Shown one piece after another: positions 8,126-17,938 of a DNA stretch of 64,000 bases. Within the stretch, counting starts at the first letter, position 1. Each line of letters starts with the position of its first letter. The DNA comes from Sphingopyxis solisilvae (GTDB lineage Bacteria > Pseudomonadota > Alphaproteobacteria > Sphingomonadales > Sphingomonadaceae). A program made the translations under genes and the position numbers. The stretch spans positions 62,001 to 126,000 of the forward strand of contig NZ_JADKYM010000001.1 of assembly GCF_015475875.1 (NCBI RefSeq), read 5' to 3'. Under the pieces are notes generated by a model. The model made no database searches. It was given only the letters and a program-made list of their open reading frames with translations, and had not been told where the DNA came from.

Positions 8126-9649
8126 TTAATTGGGTGCAGCGATCACATGATTCAATGGGTGTTGCGCGCGGGCATTGGCGCGCAAACCGCTCAATCGTTG
8201 TGCCGCCACCGACCATCGCAGCGGTGTGGCGATCGGGATGAAGGGCGTATAGCGCGCCAGGACCGCCTCGGCTTCCGTCAATTGCGCGCTGCGCTGGCCC
8301 GCATCGATGTTGCGCGTCGCCTGATCGATCAATTGCTGCGCATCGCGATTACACAGCGTGTCGCGGCGGCACGACAGGCGGCGCAGCGACCACAGCGGAT
8401 CGTCGTTGGGCGTCACTTCGTCGATCAAGCGCAGATCGGCGGTCGACGCCATCGCGACGCGGCGGCTGGGGACGCCGATCGTCGCAAAATCGGCCGCGAC
8501 ATAGGCGTAAAGGATTCGGCCGCCCGGCGTATCGGGCACCGCGATCCGCAATGGTTCGATCGTGCGCCCTGCCGCCAGCCACGCATCGACGGCGCGCCGC
8601 GCCTGCGTTTGCCTCGAAGCTTCGTCATAGGCGGCCCATGCCGGCAACATCGGCGTCGGTCCGCCGTCGCGGGTATGGACCGACGGGCGCAGGCTCAGCT
8701 GGGGCTGCCATTCGGACAGGCCGAATGCCGCGATCAAACGCTCGCGGCGGATCGCCCGGGCCAGCGCATCGCGGTTCGCGTCGGTCGCCAGAAAGCCCTC
8801 GGCCCGCACAAAAGCCAGGCCGAACAGGCCCGGCGCCGGATCGACCACGAGCCGTGAACGTCCAATGTTCGATGCCGCATAATAGGGGAGGGTGGAAAAG
8901 CGACCGCCGATGACGCCATCGGCATAGCCGTTCTTGAACCGTGCGAGCGCGCCTGCGGGTGAAGTGCCGACAAGTTCGATCGATGCGGCGGGATCGTTCG
9001 CCGCCGCTTCGGCGGCCTCCGGATCTTCGGCCAGCGGATCGGGCACGGGGGTGAGCAGCATGGCGCGTCCGACCCGGCGGCCGCGCATCGGGCCCCAGCC
9101 CATGCCTTTGTTGACGATTGCCATCGACGGCTGGGCCAGCAGCTCGAGAATGGCGGGTTGCGGCACCGCCAGGCGAATTTCGATCACGACGTCGGTCATC
9201 GCGCGGATTGTTTCGACTTCGGGAAAATCGTCCTTCAATATGTGTCGGCTGTTCGGCGCCAGATAGTTGCGCAAAATTGCCGCGACGTCCTGCGCCGTTA
9301 CCTTCCTGCCGTTTGTCCACTTCGCCTCGCGCAGCCGAAAGATATAGCTGCGCCCGTCGGTGGTGACGGTCCAGCGATCGGCGAGCCCGGTATCGATCTG
9401 TCCGGCGCCGTCGAAACTGACCAGTCCCTGTGCGGTGGCATCGAGCAGCGCGAGATTGGTCGCCGACAATTCGCCATCGAGCGGACTGGCGGCGGGATTG
9501 ATCGGCCCCATCGCCGCAATCCGCACCGGCCCCGCCTCGCCGAAAAGCCCGCAGCTCGCCAGCGACAGCGCGATCAGGCAGCCAACCGTTGTGGCCAAAC
9601 GGCGCTTGGCGGTCTTGGTTCGGCGAAGTGTACGCATCGTAATCTTCAT
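8126..9649 (-). CDS. Family 5 solute-binding lipoprotein (peptide/nickel type)
   Basis: 507 residues. The N-terminus is basic, then hydrophobic, ending in the lipobox LASC, so it should be a lipoprotein. AAQGLVSFDGAGQIDTGLAD, then WTVTTDGRSYIFRLREAKW and NGRKVTAQDVAAILRNYL, are the family 5 substrate-binding pattern (DppA/OppA, NikA). Usual family length is about 500-540, so it is complete. No matching permease or ATPase genes lie beside it, so it may serve a remote transporter or act as a chaperone or sensor. It is divergent from the acyltransferase at 9939. The first ATG (9649) lacks a strong ribosome site; the one at 9637 is an alternative. Confidence 0.82.
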   Translation of the reverse strand: MKITMRTLRRTKTAKRRLATTVGCLIALSLASCGLFGEAGPVRIAAMGPINPAASPLDGELSATNLALLDATAQGLVSFDGAGQIDTGLADRWTVTTDGRSYIFRLREAKWTNGRKVTAQDVAAILRNYLAPNSRHILKDDFPEVETIRAMTDVVIEIRLAVPQPAILELLAQPSMAIVNKGMGWGPMRGRRVGRAMLLTPVPDPLAEDPEAAEAAANDPAASIELVGTSPAGALARFKNGYADGVIGGRFSTLPYYAASNIGRSRLVVDPAPGLFGLAFVRAEGFLATDANRDALARAIRRERLIAAFGLSEWQPQLSLRPSVHTRDGGPTPMLPAWAAYDEASRQTQARRAVDAWLAAGRTIEPLRIAVPDTPGGRILYAYVAADFATIGVPSRRVAMASTADLRLIDEVTPNDDPLWSLRRLSCRRDTLCNRDAQQLIDQATRNIDAGQRSAQLTEAEAVLARYTPFIPIATPLRWSVAAQRLSGLRANARAQHPLNHVIAAPN

Positions 9650-9819
9650 AGAGATGTGACAGGAAACCGAAAGCGCTTTGGGTGGCCGATCAGGTCGGGG
9701 TTGTCATCATCGACCGCCCGTCGGTAATCTTCCCGATTCATGATCTTCCGGAATTTTACCATTTGTCACCCGTTCGTTGCTAGCGTCGTGACACGCGGTC
9801 GCCCCGCCAGGAGACGAAG

Positions 9820-9942
9820 ATGTTTCGCGCGGAAGCGCCCCGCCTTACGCCAACCGGCACGATGGATGTGCCGACGATAGATGCTCGGGGGCGCGGTTCC
9901 GTTGCGTCGGGCATCCGACCAGGCAAGGTCGCCGCACGATGA
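9820..9942 (+). CDS. Possible 40-residue leader ORF overlapping the acyltransferase
   Basis: An ATG at 9820 follows a strong AGGAGACGAAG site and opens a 40-codon frame (MFRAEAPRLTPTGTMD... ending GKVAAR). Its TGA overlaps the ATG of the acyltransferase gene in ATGA. No domain, signal peptide or membrane segment is visible. It could be a small protein or a leader that couples translation, since the downstream ATG has no clear ribosome site of its own. A frameshifted N-terminus of the acyltransferase is the other explanation. Not recognised. Confidence 0.4.
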   Translation: MFRAEAPRLTPTGTMDVPTIDARGRGSVASGIRPGKVAAR

Positions 9943-10835
9943 TCGGCGCCGATGGCACCGTCACGTTGCGCGTCGAGTTGGCCGGGCGTCGGTTCGGGTC
10001 GATCCGCCGCAAATTGGCGATCGTGCCCCACCCGCTCGACCTTGTCCTTGCCAACCGGCTTGCCCCCGTTCCGGCTCCAGCGCGCGACGGGTATCTGTTC
10101 ACGTCCGTTCCGGCGGCGCGGGTCGGCGAACTGAAGTCGATCCTTTCCGACCATCTGGTGATGGTTCGCCAGACCTTCGCGCGCCATTATGTGCCGATGG
10201 AGGGGCGGAGCTTCGACGACTGGTGGGTCGGATTCTCCGGAAAAACGCGGTCGGGACTGACGCGCAAGGCACGGCGATTGGAACGGGAACTGGGTGCGGT
10301 GACGGTGCTGGCTTATCGTACCCCCGCCGAAGTACGCGAATTTATGACGATCGCCGGCGGATTGTCCGAGCGGACCTATCAAGCGCGGCTGTTGCAGGCT
10401 GGACTGCCGGGCGGCGGCGCCGCGATCGAGAAAGCGACCGGCTTGGCGGCTGCGGACAATATCCGTTGCTTCATCCTGTTCGCCGCCGGTCGTCCGCTAG
10501 CGTATCTTTATCTTCCCGTCGAAGACGATGTCGTGGTGTATGGGTTTGTCGGCTATGATCCGGATCATGCCGCCTTGTCGCCCGGCAATATATTGCAGGT
10601 AGAAGTGATGCGCGCCTTGTTTGCCGAGGCGCGTTTCCGTTATTTCGATTTCACCGGCGGCGACGGCGCGCACAAGGCGCATTTCGGCCGGGGCGCGGTC
10701 GCGTGCGCCGATGTCATTGCGCTCCGGCGGACGCTGCGGAACCGCGTTGCTCTCGGCCTGCTGCAAAGCGTGGATGCAACGGCGCGCTGGGGCAAGCGGC
10801 TGATCGCCCATGTACAGCGCGTGCGGGGTAACTGA
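9939..10835 (+). CDS. GNAT-type acyltransferase, CelD/BcsL family
   Basis: 298 residues. The central part (FDDWWVGFSGKTRSGLTRKA, RRLERELGAVTVLAYRTPAE, then TGLAAADNIRCFILFAAGRP) and the end (LSPGNILQVEVMRALFAEAR, YFDFTGGDGAHKAHFGRG) follow the CelD/BioF2-like acetyltransferase pattern, a double-GNAT fold related to FemAB. Relatives acylate polysaccharide precursors or sugars in envelope synthesis. The acceptor cannot be told from the sequence. The start codon overlaps the stop of a short upstream ORF, so it may be translated by coupling. It is followed by a leftward tRNA-Leu gene and is not part of an obvious polysaccharide cluster. Confidence 0.78.
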   Translation: MIGADGTVTLRVELAGRRFGSIRRKLAIVPHPLDLVLANRLAPVPAPARDGYLFTSVPAARVGELKSILSDHLVMVRQTFARHYVPMEGRSFDDWWVGFSGKTRSGLTRKARRLERELGAVTVLAYRTPAEVREFMTIAGGLSERTYQARLLQAGLPGGGAAIEKATGLAAADNIRCFILFAAGRPLAYLYLPVEDDVVVYGFVGYDPDHAALSPGNILQVEVMRALFAEARFRYFDFTGGDGAHKAHFGRGAVACADVIALRRTLRNRVALGLLQSVDATARWGKRLIAHVQRVRGN

Positions 10836-10850
10836 CCACGCGCCATATGC

Positions 10851-10936
10851 TGGTGCGGACGGCGGGACTTGAACCCGCATATCCAGAGGATGGCAGATTT
10901 TAAGTCTGCTGCGTCTACCGATTTCGCCACGTCCGC
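10851..10936 (-). tRNA. tRNA-Leu (anticodon TAA)
   Basis: On the minus strand GCGGACG at the 5' end pairs with CGTCCGC near the 3' end, followed by ACCA, with the CCA encoded. The anticodon stem GCAGA/TCTGC encloses the loop CTTAAAA, giving anticodon TAA. A variable arm (CATCCTCTGGATATG) and GGTTCAAGTCC for the T arm complete a class II leucine tRNA of 86 bases. Confidence 0.95.
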
Positions 10937-11024
10937 TTGGGCTGCCGGTCAAGCCGAAGCATTGTTTCAGGTCAAGCGCTGTTTGCCGCTTCACCCCGCG
11001 ATGCCTGTCGGCTAGACGGCGGTC

Positions 11025-11978
11025 ATGACAGCGGTGCTTCAGATTTCCGGCCTCGGAAAAACCTATCAAAGCGGTCACACGGCGCTCAGCCATGTCGACC
11101 TGACGATCAACAAGGGCGAGATTTTTGCCCTGCTGGGACCCAATGGCGCCGGCAAGACGACGCTGATCAGCATTGTCTGCGGCATCGTGACGCCCACGGC
11201 CGGATTGGTCAGCGTCGCCGGGCACGACCATGCGCGAGAGTATCGCGCCGCCCGCTCGCTGATCGGTCTGGTGCCGCAGGAACTGCATACCGACGCGTTT
11301 GAAACGGTGCTGGCGACGGTCAGCTTTTCGCGCGGTCTGTTCGGCAAGCCGCGCGATCCGGCGTTCATCGAAAAACTGCTGCGCGACCTGTCGCTGTGGG
11401 ACAAGCGCGATGCCAAGATCATGGAGTTGTCGGGCGGCATGAAACGCCGCGTCATGATCGCCAAAGCGCTGAGCCACGAACCCGAAATCCTGTTTCTCGA
11501 CGAGCCGACCGCCGGGGTCGACGTCGAACTGCGCCGCGACATGTGGCAGATGGTCCACGGGCTGCGCGAGCGCGGCGTAACGATCATCCTGACCACGCAC
11601 TATATCGAGGAGGCGGAGGAAATGGCCGACCGCGTCGGGGTGATCAGCAAGGGCGAATTGATTCTGGTCGAGGAAAAACACGCGCTGATTAAAAAGCTCG
11701 GTCGCAAGACGTTGACGCTCAATCTCGCCGAACCGCTGTCGTCGATTCCGCCCGCTCTTGCCGACTGGAAACTAGAACTGGCGGGTGACGGGCATGAGCT
11801 TGTGTACGAATTCGACAGTCAGGCCGAAGCGACCGGTGTGCCGTCGCTGCTCCGGCGGATGAGCGACATCGGCGTCGGTTTCAAGGACCTGCACACCAAG
11901 CAAAGTTCGCTCGAGGATATTTTTGTCGGGCTGGTGCATCGCGACAACAACGCCGCCGCGACGGGAGAGGCCGCATGA
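11025..11978 (+). CDS. ABC transporter ATP-binding protein (YadG type)
   Basis: 317 residues. Walker [13 protein letters not shown] (about residues 39-50), signature [15 protein letters not shown] and Walker [13 protein letters not shown] are all intact, followed by the H-loop [12 protein letters not shown]. The C-terminal 90 residues form the extra domain seen in drug or polysaccharide export ATPases such as YadG. It pairs with the permease whose ATG overlaps its stop (ATGA). Together they make a two-gene exporter in the inner membrane. The exported substrate is not evident. Confidence 0.93.
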   Translation: MTAVLQISGLGKTYQSGHTALSHVDLTINKGEIFALLGPNGAGKTTLISIVCGIVTPTAGLVSVAGHDHAREYRAARSLIGLVPQELHTDAFETVLATVSFSRGLFGKPRDPAFIEKLLRDLSLWDKRDAKIMELSGGMKRRVMIAKALSHEPEILFLDEPTAGVDVELRRDMWQMVHGLRERGVTIILTTHYIEEAEEMADRVGVISKGELILVEEKHALIKKLGRKTLTLNLAEPLSSIPPALADWKLELAGDGHELVYEFDSQAEATGVPSLLRRMSDIGVGFKDLHTKQSSLEDIFVGLVHRDNNAAATGEAA

Positions 11979-12742
11979 TTTCGAATCTGCGCGGCATTCG
12001 CGCGATCTACCAGTTTGAAATGGCGCGCTTCGGCCGCACCTTCTGGACCAGCCTGATGCTTCCCGTCATCACCACGGCGCTCTATTTCGTCGTGTTCGGA
12101 TCGGCGATCGGCGGGCGGATGAGTGAGGTCGGCGGGGTGCCGTACGGCGCCTTCATCGTGCCCGGGCTGATGATGCTGACGATGTTCACCGAAAGCATCA
12201 GCAATGCGTCGTTCGGCATCTATATGCCGAAATGGACGGGAACGATCTACGAAATGCTCTCGGCACCGCTGTCGCCGCTCGAAACGGTGATCGCCTATGT
12301 CGGGGCGGCGGCGACCAAGTCGGTGATCATCGGTGCGATCATCTTTGCCACCGCGCACCTGTTCGTCGATGTGCAGGTCGCGCACCCACTGCTGATGGTT
12401 GGCTTCATGCTGCTGATGGCGGTGACCTTCTGCCTGTTCGGGTTCATTATCGGCATCTGGGCGCAAAGTTTCGAGCAGTTGCAGGTAATCCCCTTGCTCG
12501 TCGTCTATCCGCTGACCTTCCTCGGTGGCGCCTTCTACTCGCTCGACATGCTGCCCGCGACTTGGCGGACGGTGACGCTGTTCAATCCGGTGGTCTATCT
12601 GATCAGCGGCTTCCGTTGGACCTTCTTCGGGCAGGGCGATGTCGCGATTGAGGTGAGCATGGGGGCGGTCGCGCTGTTTTTCGCACTGTGCCTAGGGATC
12701 ATCTTCTGGATGTTCCGGACGGGGTACCGGCTGAAAAGCTGA
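11975..12742 (+). CDS. ABC-2 type permease (YadH type)
   Basis: 255 residues with six hydrophobic segments and the ABC-2 pattern: an N-terminal amphipathic stretch, [20 protein letters not shown], a central [20 protein letters not shown], and [19 protein letters not shown] near the end. It forms the membrane channel for the ATPase encoded just upstream. The 4-base overlap indicates coupled translation. YadGH-like pairs export lipids or glycans, but the substrate here is unknown. Confidence 0.92.
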   Translation: MISNLRGIRAIYQFEMARFGRTFWTSLMLPVITTALYFVVFGSAIGGRMSEVGGVPYGAFIVPGLMMLTMFTESISNASFGIYMPKWTGTIYEMLSAPLSPLETVIAYVGAAATKSVIIGAIIFATAHLFVDVQVAHPLLMVGFMLLMAVTFCLFGFIIGIWAQSFEQLQVIPLLVVYPLTFLGGAFYSLDMLPATWRTVTLFNPVVYLISGFRWTFFGQGDVAIEVSMGAVALFFALCLGIIFWMFRTGYRLKS

Positions 12743-12851
12743 ACCGGACACGCAGCGGCTCCGCCGGTCTCGCCAAGGAGGCCGGACTTAAGCATCGTGA
12801 CGAACCTGCGGCCCTTTTCCCCTGCGTTCGCAGCGATAAGGACCGGTGTGG

Positions 12852-13130
12852 TCAGTCGTTCAGGCGCTCGCGCATTTCCTTGCCGGGTTTGAAATAGGGG
12901 ACGTTTTTCGCCTTCACATCGACCGCGGCGCCGGTCCGCGGATTGCGACCGGTGCGCGATTCGCGCGCGCGCGTTGAAAATGCGCCAAAGCCGCGCAGTT
13001 CGACACGGCCCCCCGCTGCGAGCTGGTCGACAATAGAGTCGAAGAATGTGTCCACAATGCGCTCGACTTCATCGACTCGCAAATCGCTGTTTTCGTTCGC
13101 GATCTTTTGAACCAGTTCTGACCGGATCAT
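12852..13130 (-). CDS. ihfB: Integration host factor subunit beta
   Basis: 92 residues, the standard length of the HU/IHF family. [20 protein letters not shown] opens the dimer helices, [20 protein letters not shown] is the core, and [20 protein letters not shown] forms the DNA-binding arm with the conserved NPRTG and proline tip. The pattern is that of the beta subunit. It bends DNA in transcription, replication and recombination. It is downstream of rpsA on the same strand, a common arrangement, but a strong terminator separates them, so it probably has its own promoter in the 13131-13270 gap. Confidence 0.93.
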   Translation of the reverse strand: MIRSELVQKIANENSDLRVDEVERIVDTFFDSIVDQLAAGGRVELRGFGAFSTRARESRTGRNPRTGAAVDVKAKNVPYFKPGKEMRERLND

Positions 13131-13272
13131 TTGCTTCCCCTAGTATAAGTCACGCGTCTCCCGCCGAAGCAGGCGTCCGGTCGTTGCCGGTCCATTGTTT
13201 TGCGTGAGACCCCTCCCAACGCGCGCGGAAGGTATCATGAATCACTGTTTGGTCAAAATATATCACTGAAAG

Positions 13273-13309
13273 AAAAAGGCCCGCAGAGGGACACTCTGCG
13301 GGCCTTTAA
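13273..13309 (-). terminator. Intrinsic terminator after rpsA
   Basis: A perfect 14-base-pair stem (AAAGGCCCGCAGAG against CTCTGCGGGCCTTT) with a 5-base loop, followed on the minus strand by a T-rich run. It begins 27 bases after the rpsA stop codon. Confidence 0.9.
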
Positions 13310-13335
13310 TTTCGCCTGACGGCTAAAGGAGGAAA

Positions 13336-15048
13336 TTAATCCTTCTTGCCGGCCTTCAGCGCTTCGCCGAGGATGTCGCCGAGCGACGCGCCCGAGTCCG
13401 ACGAGCCGTACTGCGCGACGGCTTCCTTCTCTTCGGCGATCTGCATCGCCTTGACCGAGAAGTTCGGCTTTTTCGAGCGGTCGAACCCGATGACCATCGC
13501 ATCGAACTTCTGGCCGACCTGATAGCGTTCGGCGCGCTGTTCGTCGCGGTCGCGGCCAAGGTCGGCGCGCTTGATGAAGCCGGTGATGCCGTCTTCGCCG
13601 GCCTGGACTTCCAGGCCGTTGTCGCGAACTTCGAGCACGGTCACGGTGACGATGTCGTTCTTCTTGACCGAACCGGCTGCGGCGACGCCGCCGCCGACGG
13701 CCGGAGCGCCCTTTTCAAGCTGCTTGATGCCCAGGCTGATGCGTTCCTTTTCGACATCGACGTCGAGCACGACGACCTGAACATTTTCGCCCTTGCGGTG
13801 CAGGTGCAGCGCTTCTTCGCCCGAGATGCCCCATGCGATGTCCGACATATGGACCATGCCGTCGACGTCGCCCGGCAGGCCGACGAACAGACCGAATTCG
13901 GTCGCGTTCTTGACTTCGCCTTCGACGACCGAACCGACCGGATGCGCTTCGGCGAACGCCCCCCACGGGTTCGACTGTGCCTGCTTCAGGCCCAGCGAAA
14001 TGCGGCGCTTGTCGCTGTCGACTTCGAGGACGATGACGTCGACTTCCTGGCTGGTCGAAACGATCTTGCCGGGGTGGACGTTCTTCTTGACCCACGACAT
14101 TTCGCTGACGTGGACCAGGCCTTCGATGCCGGCTTCCAGTTCGACGAAGGCGCCGTAATCGGTGATGTTGGTGACCGTACCCGACAGCTTGGCGCCGACC
14201 GGATATTTGGCGGCAACGCCTTCCCACGGATCGCTTTCCAGCTGCTTCATACCCAGGCTGATGCGCTGCGTGTCGCGGTTGATGCGGATGATCTGCACCT
14301 TGACCGTGTCACCGATGTTGATGACTTCGCTCGGGTGGTTGACGCGCTTGTAGCTCATGTCGGTGACATGGAGCAGACCGTCGATACCGCCGAGGTCAAC
14401 GAACGCACCATAATCGGTGATGTTCTTGACCGCGCCTTCGATGATCTGGCCTTCTTCCAGGTTGAGGATCAGGCCCGAACGCTGTTCGGCGCGCGTTTCT
14501 TCCAGGATGGCACGGCGCGACACGACGATGTTGCCGCGGCGGCGATCCATCTTCAGGATCTGGAACGGCTGCGGCAAGTCCATCAGCGGGCCGACGTCGC
14601 GCACGGGGCGGATGTCGACCTGGCTGCCGGGCAGGAACGCCACGGCGCCGCCGAGATCGACGGTGAAGCCGCCCTTGACGCGGCCAAAGATCACGCCTTC
14701 GACGCGCGCTTCCTTGTTGAATTCTTCTTCCAGGCGGTCCCAGGCGGCTTCGCGGCGGGCGCGGTCGCGCGACAGCATGGTTTCGCCATTGGCGTTTTCG
14801 ACGCGGTCGACATAGACTTCGACTTCGTCACCGACCTTCAGGTCGGCCTTCTGGCCCGGCATGGCGAATTCGCGCAGGGCAACGCGGCCCTCGCTCTTCA
14901 AGCCGATGTCGATGACTGCCAGGTCGTTTTCGATCGCGGTGACGGTGCCCTTGACGACGCGGCCTTCAAAGCCGCCGTCCGCACCACCAAGCGATTCATT
15001 GAGCATCGCGGCGAAATCGTCGCGCGTCGGAAAAGCCGTAGTGGCCAT
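13336..15048 (-). CDS. rpsA: 30S ribosomal protein S1
   Basis: 570 residues, normal for S1. It shows a series of S1/OB domains, each recognisable by the pattern G.V..I.DYGAFV.L (for example VKNITDYGAFVDLGGIDGLL and VTNITDYGAFVELEAGIEGL, then VKNATEFGLFVGLPGDVDGM). S1 binds mRNA and helps the 30S subunit initiate on structured messages. It closes the aroA-cmk-rpsA run and has a strong terminator after it. A long complementary-strand frame (13798-15477) is a composition artefact. Confidence 0.97.
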   Translation of the reverse strand: MATTAFPTRDDFAAMLNESLGGADGGFEGRVVKGTVTAIENDLAVIDIGLKSEGRVALREFAMPGQKADLKVGDEVEVYVDRVENANGETMLSRDRARREAAWDRLEEEFNKEARVEGVIFGRVKGGFTVDLGGAVAFLPGSQVDIRPVRDVGPLMDLPQPFQILKMDRRRGNIVVSRRAILEETRAEQRSGLILNLEEGQIIEGAVKNITDYGAFVDLGGIDGLLHVTDMSYKRVNHPSEVINIGDTVKVQIIRINRDTQRISLGMKQLESDPWEGVAAKYPVGAKLSGTVTNITDYGAFVELEAGIEGLVHVSEMSWVKKNVHPGKIVSTSQEVDVIVLEVDSDKRRISLGLKQAQSNPWGAFAEAHPVGSVVEGEVKNATEFGLFVGLPGDVDGMVHMSDIAWGISGEEALHLHRKGENVQVVVLDVDVEKERISLGIKQLEKGAPAVGGGVAAAGSVKKNDIVTVTVLEVRDNGLEVQAGEDGITGFIKRADLGRDRDEQRAERYQVGQKFDAMVIGFDRSKKPNFSVKAMQIAEEKEAVAQYGSSDSGASLGDILGEALKAGKKD

Positions 15049-15323
15049 AGAGAAAATTTCCTTACTTCATTTGTTCCGGCCAAGCGGTTGGTTCCGCTGG
15101 TCTTGTGGCCGATATGTCCCGCCCGCCGGATGCGATGCGGAACATCCTTGGGACCTTTGCGGGCGGGGCAGGGGCAAAGCAAAACGGGCGCGACGGGTGC
15201 ATCCCGTCACGCCCCGCACGCGTTTTCAGGCGGCGGTCTGTCCGTGCCTCGACCGGCACAAAGCCCGTCGGACCGCGCGCCTATAGGCGGCAACACCTGC
15301 AAATGCAAGGTTCAAAGCCGGGT

Positions 15324-15953
15324 TCAGCCATTGTTTCGAGTCCGCGTTTCGACAAATGCAATCGCCGCTGCGATTGCGGCTGCGGGCGGCATGTCGCTGT
15401 TGTCGAGCAGCATCGCATCGGGCGCGCGCAGCAACGGGGCATCGGCGCGGCCGGTGTCGCGGGCATCGCGGGCGTGAACGTCGGCCAGCACCGCGTCATA
15501 GGTCACATCGACACCACGCGACAGCATCTCGGCATGGCGGCGGCGCGCGCGCGCCTCGGCGCTGGCGGTGACGAACAGCTTCGCGTCGGCGTGCGGCGCG
15601 ATCACTGTACCGATGTCGCGGCCGTCGAGGATCGCGCCGCCGGGCTGGTTGGCAAAATCGACCTGCCGCTGGAACAGCGCGGCGCGGACCGGCGGATGCA
15701 CCGACACCCGGCTGGCAAGGCTGCCGGTACTTTCAAAGCGTAGCGCGGGATCATCGAGCAGACTGGCGGGGAACTGGCATGCCGCCAGCGCGTCGGCGGC
15801 ATCGTCCGGATCGCCGTGATTGAGCTGTGTCTGATAGCCGACCGCGCGATAGAGCAGCCCCGTGTCGAGCACCGGCAGACCGAAATGCTCCGCCAGCGCC
15901 CGCGCAATCGTGCCCTTGCCCGATGCGGTGGGGCCATCGACGGCGATGATCAT
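15324..15953 (-). CDS. cmk: Cytidylate kinase
   Basis: 209 residues from the ATG at 15953, which shares its A with the TGA of the upstream gene. VDGPTASGKGTIARALAEHF near the start is the P-loop, DTGLLYRAVGY is the CMP-binding strand, and LDGRDIGTVIAPHADAKLFV is the second family motif. It phosphorylates CMP/dCMP to the diphosphates. It sits in the usual place between aroA and rpsA. Confidence 0.95.
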   Translation of the reverse strand: MIIAVDGPTASGKGTIARALAEHFGLPVLDTGLLYRAVGYQTQLNHGDPDDAADALAACQFPASLLDDPALRFESTGSLASRVSVHPPVRAALFQRQVDFANQPGGAILDGRDIGTVIAPHADAKLFVTASAEARARRRHAEMLSRGVDVTYDAVLADVHARDARDTGRADAPLLRAPDAMLLDNSDMPPAAAIAAAIAFVETRTRNNG

Positions 15954-16489
15954 CAATTGCCCTGGAATGCGTCGATGCGCACGGAGATCAGCTGGTTATC
16001 GGGACCGAACAGCAATTTGATCCATCCGTCGGGTTCGAACGAGCCACCGCACGATGCGATGCCGTCGCCTTCGCCCGCCTGGCCGGGTTCCAGGCAGTCG
16101 ATCGCGATTTCGGGCAGGAAAGCACGAACGCGCGCCATAACCTCGGGCCGCGCGCGGGCGGTGCCGATATCGAGCGCAGCAATGTCGCGGTTTCTAACTT
16201 CGGCCGCATTGATAATTTTGATCGCGATGACCTCGCCAAAAATGATGTGGCGGACACCGGCGCTGTCCTGCCACTCGCAATCGATTGCGGTTTCGGTGCA
16301 ATCCTTTTCGTTGACCAGTCGTCCAATCCTTTCGGGATCGACCGCGCGATTCAGCGCATGCGCCGAAAAGCTCGCGTCGGCGCGCTTCAAGGGATCGCTG
16401 ATCGCTTCGCTGGCGTGGGCGCCATGCATACCGAACAGCAGTGCGAGCGCAGCAAAGGCCGATGTGGCGGTGGTGCGACGGACGATCAT
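15953..16489 (-). CDS. Secreted protein of unknown function in the aroA-cmk operon
   Basis: 178 residues with a signal peptide (about residues 1-26, ending AHASEA). The mature part contains cysteines ([26 protein letters not shown]) that could form disulfides, and ends [21 protein letters not shown] do not recognise a family. It overlaps the aroA stop in ATGA and shares one base with the cmk start, so it is translated with both. A periplasmic protein between two metabolic genes is unusual. Its function cannot be inferred from them. Confidence 0.75.
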   Translation of the reverse strand: MIVRRTTATSAFAALALLFGMHGAHASEAISDPLKRADASFSAHALNRAVDPERIGRLVNEKDCTETAIDCEWQDSAGVRHIIFGEVIAIKIINAAEVRNRDIAALDIGTARARPEVMARVRAFLPEIAIDCLEPGQAGEGDGIASCGGSFEPDGWIKLLFGPDNQLISVRIDAFQGN

Positions 16490-17814
16490 GACTGCAATTC
16501 TCCCAGCAGCGCCTCGAAATTGGGAAAGCTTGTCGCGACCGGTGCCATGTCGTCAATCGTCACCGGTGACCCGGTGACAAGTCCGGCAATCGCAAAGCTC
16601 ATGCAGATGCGGTGGTCGAGATGACCGGCGATTGTTGCGCCGCCGGGCAGCGGGTCGCCGCCGGTGCCGTCGATCACCAGCCCGTCCTCGCTTTCGGTCA
16701 CGCGTGCGCCGATCGCCGTCAGCCCGGTCGCCATGACGGCAAGACGGTCGCTTTCCTTGACGCGCAGCTCGTCGAGGCCGGTCGTCACCGTGCGGCCCTC
16801 GGCGAGTGCGGCGGCGACGAACAGGATCGGATATTCGTCGATCATGCTGGGCGCGACCGCGGGATCGACGTCGATGCCGGTCAGCGCACTGTGGCGGACG
16901 CGCAGATCGGCGACGGGTTCGCCGCCGACTTCGCGTGGATCGATGAGCTCGATGTCGCCGCCCATCTGGCGCAGCACCTCGATCAGCCCGGCGCGGGTCG
17001 GGTTCAGCCCGACATGGGTGATGGTGATGTCGGAGCCCGGCACGATCAGCGCCGCGACGATGAAAAACGCGGCTGATGACGGGTCCCCGGGGACAATGAT
17101 CGTCTGCGGCTTCAACTCGGCTTCGCCCGCGATACGGATATGGCGGGTGCCGTCCGCATCGGTTTCGACCGCCAGGTCGGCACCGAAACCGCGGAGCATC
17201 CGCTCGCTATGGTCACGGGTGGGCACCGGTTCGATGACTTCGGTGATGCCGGGCGTGTTGAGCCCGGCGAGCAGCACCGCGCTCTTCACCTGTGCCGAGG
17301 CGACGGGCAGGCGGTAGGCAAGGGGGATGGCGGGGGCGAGGCCGCGCACCATCAGCGGCAGACGGCCGCCGGGCGAGGCCGAGATGTCGGCGCCCATCTG
17401 CGCCAGCGGATCGATCACGCGGCCCATCGGGCGGCCCGACAGGCTGGCGTCACCGACGAACGTAGCAGTGATCGGATGGCTGGCGACCAGTCCCATCAGG
17501 AGCCGCGTCGAGGTGCCGCTGTTGCCCATGTCGAGTGCTTCGCGCGGCTGGAGCAACCCGCCGACCCCGACGCCATGGATGCGCCACTCGCCGTCGTCAC
17601 GCCGTTCGATCGTCGCGCCCATCGCGCGCATCGCGGCCGCGGTCGCCAGCACATCATGCCCCTCGAGCAGGCCGGTGACGCGGCTTTCCCCCACTGCAAG
17701 TGCCGCCAGCATCAGCGACCGGTGCGAGATGCTTTTGTCGCCGGGAATCGCGATCCGGCCGTTCAACGGAACGGAGGCGGCACAGCTGCGCGGGGTGGCG
17801 GTTCGATCGGTCAT
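16486..17814 (-). CDS. aroA: 3-phosphoshikimate 1-carboxyvinyltransferase (EPSP synthase)
   Basis: 442 residues, the usual length. [20 protein letters not shown] near the start and [20 protein letters not shown] are the PEP- and shikimate-binding motifs. [33 protein letters not shown] and [16 protein letters not shown] follow in the expected order. It joins PEP to shikimate-3-phosphate in aromatic amino-acid synthesis. The LDMGNSGT form resembles class II enzymes, which tend to be glyphosate-tolerant. It heads the aroA-cmk-rpsA operon and is divergent from the FYDLN protein. Confidence 0.96.
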   Translation of the reverse strand: MTDRTATPRSCAASVPLNGRIAIPGDKSISHRSLMLAALAVGESRVTGLLEGHDVLATAAAMRAMGATIERRDDGEWRIHGVGVGGLLQPREALDMGNSGTSTRLLMGLVASHPITATFVGDASLSGRPMGRVIDPLAQMGADISASPGGRLPLMVRGLAPAIPLAYRLPVASAQVKSAVLLAGLNTPGITEVIEPVPTRDHSERMLRGFGADLAVETDADGTRHIRIAGEAELKPQTIIVPGDPSSAAFFIVAALIVPGSDITITHVGLNPTRAGLIEVLRQMGGDIELIDPREVGGEPVADLRVRHSALTGIDVDPAVAPSMIDEYPILFVAAALAEGRTVTTGLDELRVKESDRLAVMATGLTAIGARVTESEDGLVIDGTGGDPLPGGATIAGHLDHRICMSFAIAGLVTGSPVTIDDMAPVATSFPNFEALLGELQS

Positions 17815-17938
17815 GGCGAGCGGCTTTTGACAGCGCCCTTACAATCTGGCAAGGCGCACGCCGATTTGACGGATAGCTATTCAGACGCCGTCGTCTTCCG
17901 ATATTTTCATATTGTTTCCAGAAGGTTACGAGGCTTTT

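Noticed and set aside
10851..10936. tRNA genes as phage or island attachment sites
   Set aside because: No integrase, repeated tRNA 3' end or phage gene lies near any of the four tRNAs.
13798..15477. A 559-codon open frame opposite rpsA
   Set aside because: Complement of a certain ribosomal gene; the translation is low in complexity and has no domain.
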